Assembly (NCBI RefSeq): GCF_040054535.1
Contig: NC_090782.1
Span: 20,553,001-20,617,000, forward strand
Direction: 5' to 3'
Source: Antennarius striatus
Lineage: Eukaryota > Chordata > Actinopteri > Lophiiformes > Antennariidae
Length of the DNA: 64,000 nucleotides
Position numbers and translations under genes: made by a program. The notes beneath the pieces are model-generated. The model saw only the letters and a program-made list of their open reading frames with translations. It was not told the origin of the DNA and did not search any database. Of the stretch, positions 34,180 through 45,199 are shown piece by piece. How positions within the stretch are numbered: position 1 is the stretch's first letter; each line of letters begins with the position of its first letter.

Positions 34180-37100
34180 CTATTTTGCAGGAAGTGGGTT
34201 GTTCGGGGTTGTTGGAGTTGCCAGATCCTTATAAAAGTTCTCAATCTGCTCCTTGTACATCTTCACCACCACTGGCCTCTTTAGCTTCATGGTAGGACCT
34301 GTTGAACAAGACAAAGAATTCACAAGATTTAGCTCATACAATAAAGCAAATTATAAATGAACCATTTTTGTGAGTAGTCTTGAGTGTCAAAACACCTTTT
34401 TGTAGCTCAGGATTATTTCGAGTTTCAGGCACTGCATTGTAAATATGCTATTTAATGATTCCAAAAATCAAGATCCATGTTACATCCCAGTCCCACTCAC
34501 CGAGTTCCCCTCCTGATACGGAGAAATCCCGATCCAGAATGACCCACTTCTGAATGCGCTGAGCATTGGAGGTTGCCTTCTCATTAACACGGTTGATTCC
34601 GTCCTGAATGGCAGCGTAGATCACTTTATCTCGACCCCCTACGATCTCTGAGACTCGCGTGACGCTGCTGCCCAGCTTCCGACAGATCTCTATAGCTTCT
34701 GGAGTCAGCTCATCTTCAGGGTCGCCTGACTCTGCGTTTACCTGAGACTGGAGAGATAAATACCGTTGACTTCAAATAGCCTTTAATGTCATCCATGTAG
34801 CTTAACACATTATCCATCCGTCCATTCTTCCAATTCCTTTATTGCCTACAGCCGTTGTGGGTCACAGGTCTGCTCACAGGTCAGTAGAAACAACACTTTA
34901 AAAATAAAAAGAAAGGTGGTCTAAACCACAGAGGTGGTCTAAAATTTTATGTTACTGATTGATATCTTCCCATTACTTAACATTCTAGTGGAATACAGAG
35001 TGACATTTAGTGTCCACTGACGGATTAACACATTCTCATCCTTTTTAAACAGAGCGAGTCTTGACAGTAGCAGCTGGGTCCCCCAACATCCACTGCACAG
35101 ATTGATGCAGTGAGACAGACGTTCAGTAAACACCAGCGGTACATTCTGTGGAGTTAATATACACAAGTCTGCTTGAGGCCATCTCAGCTGGCCATAGATT
35201 TCAGTTTGTAGTGAGTGTAGTACTGCAATTTTACCACTAGATGGTAGCATCCACTCAGAAATGTCTACTACTCTCTTGAAGGTAACTTTGCTGTAAATGA
35301 ATGGACTCCTCTAAAATGATCACAGCTAGTCATGTTTTGAAATGCACATCTCCAGATAGTGCTGATAATGGGCTGAATTTTGTTGATACCCTTCATTGAT
35401 CACAAGCCTTTTATATCGGTCAAACCAAGTACAGTATTTTCCGCACTATAAGGCGCAAAAGCCTTTAATTTTCTCAAAAGCTGACAGTGTGCCTTATAAA
35501 CCAGTGAGCCTTATATATGAAAAAAGCTTTCAAATAGGCCATTCAATGAAGGTGCGCCTGATAGTCCAGCGCGCCTTATAGTGCGGAAAATACTGTACTT
35601 ATTGGGAAACTTTGATTGGGGAATGTAGCCAGGAAGAACTTTTTTTGGGTAGATTAAGAAATCAACAATCACAATAGCAGTGCTATTTAAGTTTCATAAA
35701 TCTAGGCCCAGGTAAGAGTCTGTAAACTTACCTTGATGGTGAGCAGCATAGACAGAAACTTCCTCTTGTCCCCAATCAGCATGGCGTTGCTGATGAGTGG
35801 CAGGGCCTCCTTCACTGCATCCTCTATGAGAACAGGAGGAATGTTCTCTCCTCCTGCGGTGATGATCAGCTCTGAAATCAAATTAAGTGCAACCACGGGT
35901 TCATGAAAAGTCTAAGGATAGCCTTTTAAGTTGTATTGCTCAAACAGGAAATACAGAATTCAAACCTTTAATTCTTCCAGTGATGTAGAGGAATCCATCC
36001 TTGTCGTGTTTGCCCAGGTCACCAGAGTGCAGCCATCCCTCTGCATCCAGAGTCTCCTCGGTCTTCTCGGGCATGTTGAGGTAACCCATGAAGACGTGAC
36101 GGCCCCAGAAACAGATCTCACCATTTCCTTCATTGTCGGGGTTGTGTAACTTTGTCTTGCACCCAGGAATTTCTTTACCACAACTGTGAGACAAAATAAA
36201 AATTTTAAAAATGGAAATATGGTATGACATGTCAAACTGGATTTGTCAACGAAATGAAATTTGATTAGGTTAAGAGAGAAAAAAGAAAGAAGAAATCACC
36301 TGGTGAGCTTGAAGGCTCCAGGTAGGGAGACGGTGTGAGGGCCAGTGCTCTCGCTCATTCCATAGAGCTCATAGACGGGAATATCAAGGCTGAGGAAGAA
36401 CTCCAGTGTGTCTTTGGTGATGGGAGCAGCGCCTGTGAAGCATTTCTTGCAACGCTCAAGGCCGAGAGCCTTACGAACCTTTTTGAACACAAGCTTTTTG
36501 GCTAAATGATAACTGATTGGTGTTCGACCAGCTTCTCCGGCCCTGAGGAGAAACACACACAAAAAACCAAAAGAGAACATTTTAAACCAGCCTGGACCTC
36601 GGGAGGAAATTTTTATCTGGTCTGGGCAAACTTAATGTCTCACAGTTGTAGTCATGACGACAGTCATTCAAAGCCATGCTTTGTTTAATTTGTTGTGTGG
36701 TTTTAGCTCATGTAGGTTCATTTTTGTTCATTACAGCTTAATCCTAATCCCTAATCCCTAACGGTTAGCTAACACTGTGTGAATGAAGTGCTATTGCAGT
36801 GCAAATATTGACCGAGCTCAGCTATTTTTGTACAATAAAGTTACTTATTCAAGTCATCCCGTCCTTGTGATCACTTTGTTCTAAGTCATGCCTATACTTG
36901 GTGAATATCTGAACACAGACATAACTTGTTAATTCACCTGAAAAAAAAAGTCATAGGGAAACACTGCATGGAAACACAGTCATGATCCCCACAAGAATTT
37001 ATTATTAACCGTTACATTAAAAAAAAAATAGAATATAATGGAAAGAAAATAAATTGTCAGCTATTTCAGAAAGCAAATTCTGCTTTCAAATCAGAGTCTG

Positions 37101-40100
37101 AGCATCAACCCAAACTATATCCTCATCACGTATACGTACTGATTCATTTTGGCCAGATTAGAATGCAGACCGACGTCTTTGGCCCAGGCAGCCACCTTCC
37201 TGCGCACTGCAGAAGATTTGGCTCCGACAGATTTCATCTTTTCTTGCATCTTCTCCCAGACACGGGGGACACCCATGAAGGCTGTGGGATGCACCTCATT
37301 CATGGTGTTTACTAGAGAGCCCTGATAGAGGAAACACAAACATCCCATGTGGTTCACATGTGGTTCCCTCAAAAACAAGAAGAATCTGCTTGCAAATCTC
37401 ATGCATGACTGGTTTATTTTTAGTAGTCCTGGATTTGTATATTTAAGACTCATAGGCACAGTTGATGTGTCTCACCTTCAGTGCATCTGGCTGAGCGAAG
37501 CACGTCTTCCCTCCGACTTTCATGATGATCCAGATGTCGATCATCTGTGCAGCGATATGACTGAGTGGCAGGTAGCTGACCACCACCTCCTGAGCTTGAG
37601 GGGCTTCTGTCAGACTCGCATGGCGGCTGACAGATAGTGCAGTCCAGGTTACCTGAGGAGAATGAACAAGACAAGTCATGCACATGTTGCTGGTAAAAAA
37701 CCTAAGTAGCCAAACTTATGTCACTTCTCTTACGTTATCATGGCTGAGCATGACTCCTTTGGGCTGTCCTGTGGTTCCTGAGGTATAGATGAGCGTGCAG
37801 CATTGGTTGGGCTTCTGACTGGAGATGATAGCATCAAGGGGTTCTTCGGGCTCATCACGTCCGAGCTTCATGAACTCGGCCCACTGCAGAACAAAATAAA
37901 AAGTCACTGGTAAGTAGTCGACTGGTTGAAATGATTTTTTTCATATTTCTCATGCATATCAAATCCTTACTGAGTATAGATTTGGTCTCTTCTCCTTCAG
38001 TTCATCTCTGTACTGGATAATCGCTTTTAAGTCTGGTAGCTGGTCTTCAACCTGTCAGCAAACAAAATAAAACATGAGTACATAATCGATCGCTTATAGG
38101 TAGTGAGATGGCATAGAATCGAGAATGGAATCGCCTTTATTGTCATTGTAACAAATACTATGAAACACAACAAAATTAGGGTGCTGCTCCATTGGTGCAT
38201 TTACAAAAAAATAATAATAAAAATAAAAAGACAGCAATATACAGTAACAGTAACAGTAACAGACACATGCCAGATATATGATGTCACATTTATAGTAGTA
38301 GTGACATCCTATGTGCAATATAGGATGATAAAAAAGTGGGTCAGTGTGCTGATTTCTAATATCTCAAATACAGAGCCAGAATTCATCTCACATGTTCTGA
38401 TCTCACCTGAAGGATCTTCTGCAGCTGTTTGTTGTTCTCCACCACAATGATGTTGGCCTTGGAGTTTTCTGCTACATACTGGCAGGCTTCAGCAGAGTTG
38501 GTGGTGTAGATTCCCACAGCAAACCCACTGCAACACACAAGACAATTCTGATTTAACATGTTGTAACGCATTTCATTTAAACTCTCCCCTAGAGATATTC
38601 TGGATGGCCTTGTATCAATGAACCAGCTTCTAAATATTGGATTAAATGATGATCAGACCAACAGGAATTTTTTTAACTTCACCATGGATGAATAATCTTC
38701 ACTGTTTACTCATTAACTTCACTGACAAGAGGAATGGATGGAAAAAGATTCATTATCTTCACTACTTTCATTAATATTATCCTCGTAAGTAAAAATGGAA
38801 AATAGAAACTAATCCAACAGCATTGTGTTGATAACTGCATCTCCCTGTGGGAATACGTCAGGAAAAACCCAGAAGTCACGCAGCATGTGACCAATCATTT
38901 GGTCACGTTCTTATTTAAAAAGGTCTTTTATTCTCTGATCTTGGTTTATTTCACCCCCAAATGAAGCACAAAGATCGAGTTCAGTTACAAGAATCAATAC
39001 GAGGTATTCATACTAACAATGTACGGGAGATGATTTGTGAGGATTATGAATAAGCATCACATTTTATTACATTTACCTTACTGTTCAACAGTTTTCCATT
39101 TGTTTATCAGTCAAAACGTCTATAAACTGGTCCGGTCTACTTGCATAGGGTATGGGGTATAGGGTACATTCACACATACACACACACACTCACAGCGGTA
39201 CTCACCCTGCCAGGATGGCTCCGGCATCAGCAATGAACCACTCGGTGGAGTTGAAGCCCAAGATGCCGACACCGTGGAACCTTTGCAAGCCAAGCTGTAG
39301 AAAAATGAACCCACTTTAAAGACCAAGACAAAAGGGATGAAGGGGAATACTTATTGGGAACACTGCTTGATCATTTCATGCATGTGACTTGTCTTTAAAT
39401 GAATCACCTTAAGGAAGCTCTTGGCAGCCGTGCGACAGGCCTGATAGTATTCCTTGTAGGTCATGCTCTTCTGCTGCTCTCCCTCCTTCCAGCTGAGAGC
39501 CGTGAAGTCGCCAAATCGCTTCACGGACGAGGTGAACATGTCATTTATGGTCAAAGGCGTCTCTGCGGTCATGCCGGAATCTCCCATCCTCAGCTTCACC
39601 TCGGCGTCCCTCTGGGATGTCCACAGGGGGAGTTCTCCTGCTGCTGGCACCGACAGGGAGTTCGGGCGCTGGGCTTTCACTAGAAGGCAGGGCATTTAGA
39701 GATAAATAAGCAAAAGCCTGCCAAGGGATTTCATTGATGCACCTTTTGTTCCAAGAAAACTAAATTCTGTCAGTCTCCCTTTAAATCTTATCGCTGTGAT
39801 CATCTTAAGAAGCTTTATCAAAAATTTCTCTGCATTCAAAATACCTAAAAATATATTTTGGAAAGCCTTAACTCAACATAAGCAACAAAAAAGCAACAAG
39901 AAAAGAACCCTCAGTTATAATAAACAATAGATTATTTTCTAATCAGCACAGAGAGAAGAACCTCTTGTGGTTTTTCTGTAAAATAGAAAAAAAATGTGCG
40001 ATCGACCCTTCAGTCAGCAGAATATTTTCAGTTAAAGGACATGATGGAGGGTTTAACACTAAAGGCAAACAGTTGGTTATCAGTATCAGCATATGGTGGG

Positions 40101-40990
40101 AGGGGGGCAGGATGGTGAATCTTTTCCCCAAGGCAGACACATGCAGTCACGTCTCCGTTCAGTGAATCTAATGAAAGGAAAATTAAACTAACATTTAATT
40201 CAGATTAATAACCTACTTCATAGGTCTTGTTCTCAGTAGTTTTGTATTTTCTGTTAAATGAAAGGAACTTTGAAGGGAGCTTATTTGAAGAAAACGCATC
40301 ATGTATACAAAGATTGTGAAACGCAAAGGATGTGTTTCTTTTTCCTGTCAGCCACTAAAACAGGAAGTCATGTGAAAACAAACCGCTAGAAAAGAAAGGA
40401 AAATTGTTCTGCCAGAGAATGTTGATTCACTTCCTCGGTTAAAAAAAAAGAGCGTTTGGTGAGACTGATTTCCACAGCTGACGTCAGTCACGTCCGTGTA
40501 ACGCTCACCATTAACCCGGCTTCCGCGACTGGAGGCGCCAAGAAGAAAGTAAACACACTCAACCACTTCAGTCCTCACCTGCTTGTGCGTTTGAGGTGAT
40601 GCAGTTGACTTTGTTTTGTGCTCCTCTCTCCTCTTCTCTTTCCCCCGCGGACTCTTCCTCAGAAGACTCACTGCAGAGGAGGAATGGAAAACATCTGATT
40701 TTAATTATACATAACACACACAAAAAGTGGAACAGATTTCACAGGAGGTGTTTTCTGGCTGCAAGTTGCTGAAGTCCAAAATTATACCTTAACCTTACCT
40801 GTTAAGCATGTTAACACTTGTTACTACTTGTGTCAAAGCCAAATTTCTATCATTGGTGCTTTTCATTAAACCTTTTTAGCAACTTTAAGCAAAAGCGATA
40901 AAACCATGAAACATTACCGTAATACTACACACAATGGAACTTCACAATCACTATTATCACATGCTCACGAGATAGTGACAACATCGTGCA

Positions 40991-41041
<51 letters not shown>

Positions 41042-44000
41042 CAACAGGGCATACTTTGCTGTGATGTCATCAAGGGAGGCCCCGCTGTCTCCCACAGCGC
41101 AGGACGACTCCAGGAAGTCGTTCCCTCGGGAAGAATCCATCAGGACGTCTTCGGTCACGGCAGCGGGTTCACACACGGTCACTGCAAAAGGAGCGACGGG
41201 GCGTTAGCCGCCATGCATTTGACAAACAAATCACTGACAAGCATTTACTTTGTCTGACTAACACTATAAAATCTCAATATAGTTGGTTTATAGTGATGTA
41301 AAACATCCCTGTTTAACAGCTGACCAAACAACTAAACATTTCTTGATGTTGAAGAAATGCCTCCAACATTATTATTGATTTCTTTTGTCAAAACTCCAAA
41401 TTTTTCAAAACCTCTTTGCACCATTTATTTTAGTGTATTTTAATGTTAGTGTTGCCTTTCTGTGTATTAAGTCTGGATTTGCTCTTTGCACTCTGCATTT
41501 TTTGTGTGTGCACCAATTCTGCTTTATGTGCCTTCAATTGCCCCTTGGGAACAAATAATGTTTTTTGAATTGGAATTTTTTTGTTGATTTTTTTTTTAAT
41601 GAATAATGCTGAGTCATCTAGTGCTGCATGTATCTGTGAAGAACGTCTTCTGTATGATCTGAACTCGAGCAGCTCTGGTCTTTCTCCTGATAATTATATC
41701 TAATCCCATGAACTGTACTTGGAGGGACGTTCAAACCCCGTTTGAGGGACGCCCTCTGACCTAAAAGCGTGGGTCTCGTGGGTTAAAAGTGAGAGTGGCA
41801 CCGAGATGTGACAGCAAGTAGTTTCTAGTTCTCACAAGACTCACACCCGAGTGTCCTTGACATCAGGTCGCCTCAGTATTTCTAGCAGCTTGGCTTAAGT
41901 TTAAACATCCATTCCTGTTCTTACATACAATAAAATATTTAGACATGTCGTGAGGACCAGGAAACTTAATGATATACTCTATGTTGAACAGGTGCAACAC
42001 AGAAAGTCCTTTTTATCTCCAATTTCATTTTGTTTACTATACAGCTGTATGGCTGACCTTATCGGCTGCCATGACTGCAATGTTGACAATATCTGGTGCT
42101 ACGGCAACGCTTGTGAGGAGCATAATGGAGCAGAGTATTCAAACTGGAAAGTCCAAGTGCAGGTCACATTTGGCTTGCTGCAATTATCGAGTCACCTTTC
42201 ATTGCTCTGTTCTTCTAAAAGCTTTTCTAAGAGCGTAGCAATAAAATATGTGAAGAGACAGAAAAGACTGTTGATGAGCTGCTTTTTTTCTTCCTGAGTC
42301 GGTCATCCTGCATCATTTGCATCCTGTTATTGAGTGCAAGAGGAGATCAGGGCTGTTGAGAAGTTAAAAAGAAAATAGATTTCTGCCCTTAACCCGAGTT
42401 CATCGCAGGAAAGAAAAACATTCACCACACTACAAACATCAAACACACGTCATCATTACACTCCTGCTTATTTAAACCACTTCTTAAATACAATTGCAGG
42501 CCCGAGCTACTGCCGGCTTGTTTATTTAAGTGGGTGAAAACACATACCAGTGGCTTTATCTGCCTACTGTGGCAGCAGCCCATCCTGAATCCACTTTCAG
42601 GGAAAGTTGGGCTCCAAAAAGTGGAAAGAAAACAGGATCCGGGTCGACCAGAGAGCATTACAACAGTATGACCCAACAGGCTTTAACAGGCTCTTACAAG
42701 ACTTTAAAATGGAACAATGGAATAGTTGAAGTATGAATCTAGAATGGCACAATAAAAATGACAACATTCTGAATCTGAAAGGAATCAGCAGCCTTCACCT
42801 CAAACTGGGTCCTGAAATCACTTATTCCTGTCATGTGACATCCTGCCAGCAGAGCACAACAAAGGTCCAAGGTGATACCCACTAAGGTCTGAAGTGTGTG
42901 TAGCTAAGGATACAAATGTCACAAGAGGTTCTCAGAAGCACGCCGTTTAATTCCACCCCTTCCTGCTTTTCCACTGCAGCTGGACATTCCTCAGATATAT
43001 AGTTTAAAGCTGATTTCCAGAGGGTGGAGGCGGAAAGCAGTGAGTCAGGATACTTCCCTTTATTTCCTGACACTTCGTGACTGTTATCGTCTCTAATTAT
43101 GTGGTTCATGAATAGGAGATGTGAGGACCATGACACCAATCTCACTTGTAGCATCCAAGTCGGGATCAAGAAGCTAACGTCAAACAGGACACGATAAAAG
43201 ACTCAAGGCTATTTTCTGCTTGCCTTTATTTTATTTCCAACCTTCACATCTTCCCTTCATGCCATTTCCATCTGATGAGCCATCATCACATGAGCTCAGA
43301 ACTCTTAACTCGTGCACAAAGGCTTGAAACGCATGCTTCTGACGCTACTCTGGCCTGATGATCACTTCCTGAAGCAATAGTGACAAATACCTTACATCAT
43401 CAGTCATTCATACAAGATATACAACAAAATACATCTCTAACATGGTTTGGCAGATTTCCACTTTCAATTTTATCAGGTTCACTGCGTCCACCCATGGGAT
43501 GTGTTTTAGGACTTCTCCCTTACTTTAATGTTGCAGCAACGACACCAAAGCTAGTTTAAAAGGCTGCAGCTTATTTTGGTATGGATGAACCTGTCTGTTA
43601 ATTGATTTGTCAGTAGGATGTGTCATCTGTTAAATGGCCCGTCTCACTTTCTCAGAAAGCAAGTGTACAAAAAGCAGGACAAAATTTTTAAAATTAAAAC
43701 AACAAATAAAAAACATTTCCCATCCTCTCATGTGGTTTATTTCTGTTGTTGTTGCATTGCCTCGTCACGATCTGTTGGATTTAGTCTCACATAAAGCAAA
43801 CACTATTCTAGCAGCTGCAGTCATGCAATCAGGAGAGTTGTGAATGCAGAGGCTGGTGCTGCACCAGCTTTTTCATTCAGGACGAGAAGAGATGAAAAGA
43901 ACAACAACACTTTTTAGTTTCTCCTTGGAATCATGATTCTAACCAAACACGGGACTCCAGCCAACATGAAACATTTAGTTGTGTTAATCCTCATCACAGA

Positions 44001-44758
44001 GTTCACATAAAAACCCCACCCTTGTCTTCAGTTTGGTCTCTATTCTCATGCAGCTCAACCAAACCAGCACAACAACCTCCTCCATCAGCACTCCAAGCAT
44101 TAGTGATTATGTTCTACCACTTTGGTATGAATACATCATCTGAACTGCATCACATCTTTCACACTGCTGTCTGTGCTTTGAGTGGATATAATCATCAGCA
44201 TCCTCACTATGGTAACCTCATCATCTATGATTTTAAATGTCTGCATGGGTCCCAACATTTACAAAAAAAAAACCCAAAAAGGGGCAAAATCGTCATTTAA
44301 AAAAAAACGTCCATTTAACGTTATTCATTTTTGCATGGGGGGTGGGGGTGTTACACCCTTGTTACACCCTTTTTTAAGCAAGCAGATATTAACCTGCTCC
44401 GAGGGATTTCATTTCACTAGAAATTCAAGTTTTAATGCGTTTCAGTTCAGGCTGCGTGTATAAAACCTGCATTTATCTATACAATATCCAATTTACATCA
44501 GCATGGGTCATTTTAATTAAGACATTCTCCATTATTAGTATTGTTATACTAGTTAACCTGTTAAATCAGACTATGGTGTTAAATTGTTGGTATTAGATGG
44601 TATTAATACAAATTACTTTGATGTATGACCGCTTTTTATTCAGCAAAACGGTCGCTAAGTTTTATTAGCAACCGTTTTCCAGGATGGAAAGCGGAGAACT
44701 ATAAGAACTGGATATAATAATGAATGAAATAACGTAAATTGAACTACTCACGATGCAT
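34180..44758 (-). CDS. acsbg2: Acsbg2 acyl-CoA synthetase, copy C (ancestral-type 5' end)
   Basis: Bubblegum-type long/very-long-chain acyl-CoA synthetase; the mammalian orthologue acts mainly in testis and brainstem. Exons, 5' to 3': 44758-44752, 41181-41055, 40670-40579, 39679-39408, 39294-39206, 38527-38407, 38051-37971, 37883-37734, 37652-37476, 37321-37140, 36542-36300, 36183-35966, 35871-35732, 34747-34501, 34298-34180. Total 2265 nt, 754 aa, no stop or frameshift, all phases consistent. Motifs: [11 protein letters not shown] (ATP loop), [44 protein letters not shown] and C-terminal MKLKRPVV. Its N-terminus has an acidic stretch ([16 protein letters not shown]) absent from A and B. Tail ends [11 protein letters not shown] rank it the parent copy because it alone has the long 5' exon set. 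Confidence 0.94.
35432..35595. mobile_element. MITE, 164 bp, 25-bp perfect terminal inverted repeats, TA target duplication
   Basis: Ends CAGTATTTTCCGCACTATAA GGCGC and its exact reverse complement, flanked by TA. It lies in a copy C intron. The same intron of copy B (23901-23910, GCAAGTACTC) preserves the empty TA site. The TA duplication suggests a Tc1/mariner-like mobiliser; family not certain. Confidence 0.88.
38120..38270. mobile_element. Dispersed repeat insertion in a copy C intron
   Basis: GGAATCGCCTTTATTGTCATTGTA followed by AT-rich and CAGTAA-repeat sequence, a widespread teleost retroposon 3' end. Absent from the equivalent copy A and B introns. A related TTTATTGTCCCACAGTGGGG motif lies at 25719-25745. 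Confidence 0.5.
40579..40670 (-). CDS. acsbg2: Copy C exon 3 (acidic N-terminal segment)
   Basis: 92 nt, acceptor CTCTGCAG, donor GTGAGGAC. Enters in phase 2 and leaves in phase 1. Encodes [20 protein letters not shown] and on. No counterpart was seen upstream of copies A or B. Confidence 0.82.
40993..41040. repeat. (GT)24 microsatellite beside a 5' splice site
   Basis: On the minus (gene) strand this is a CA repeat that starts 15 nt downstream of the exon 2 end (41055, donor GTATGC). CA-repeat RNA near a donor is a known binding site for hnRNP L. Confidence 0.95.
41055..41181 (-). CDS. acsbg2: Copy C exon 2
   Basis: 127 nt, acceptor TTTTGCAG, donor GTATGC. Phase 1 in, phase 2 out. Encodes [17 protein letters not shown] and an Asp/Ser-rich continuation. 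Joins exactly in frame to exon 3 (AA + T giving Asn). Confidence 0.8.
44752..44758 (-). CDS. acsbg2: Copy C first coding exon: ATG CAT C (inferred)
   Basis: ATG at 44758-44756 is followed after seven coding bases by a GTGAGTAG donor (44751-44744). The single left-over base matches the phase of exon 2 and would give Met-His-Leu-Thr. A promoter-like region lies just upstream. No other ATG upstream of exon 2 was seen with both a donor and the right phase. An out-of-frame ATG at 44979 lies upstream. Confidence 0.5.
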
Positions 44759-44759
44759 C

Positions 44760-45180
44760 GCTGGAAACTCAGAAATTCTTTTTTTGTGTTAAATTCTATT
44801 CTTGAATTATCCAGTTTCCGTCCTCCGTATCTGTAAAGGCTGTAACCTCCGATAAAACCGCCTTCCAGTATTTCCACTACTAAAACAGCATACCATTCAT
44901 TTTCAAACACGAGCCGGCTCGGTTGGTCCCACCCCCTGAAAACCCCACCCAGACAGGCCCGCCAGCTTCCTCTAGACATACTCCCCCCACACCCCCTCCA
45001 TCATTCCGGAGCAACGTGATTGGTTAAAATTTCTCACACCACAAGCCTCACTTTCCAAATAAGGCTACGCGAGCCAATTGAATCAAGTGGAGGTGGGAGG
45101 GGGGTGGGGGAGGAGTGGACGCCCGGATATGCAGAATTGAGAAATGACGCTATGAAACCGAGGCCCCGCCCCCTCCTCTT
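44760..45180 (-). promoter_or_regulatory. acsbg2: acsbg2 copy C promoter region
   Basis: GC-richer than its surroundings. On the minus strand there is CCAATC (plus GATTGG at about 45018) and a GGGGCGGGG GC box (about 45163-45172), at plausible distances upstream of exon 1. No TATA box was seen. Inferred from motifs and position. Confidence 0.5.
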
Positions 45181-45199
45181 GTACACAGAATCACACGAT

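Noticed and set aside
44665-44979. 104-codon minus-strand open frame starting at ATG 44979
   Set aside because: Its frame would exit the 44752 donor in phase 0, which does not fit exon 2; more likely 5' UTR or promoter sequence.
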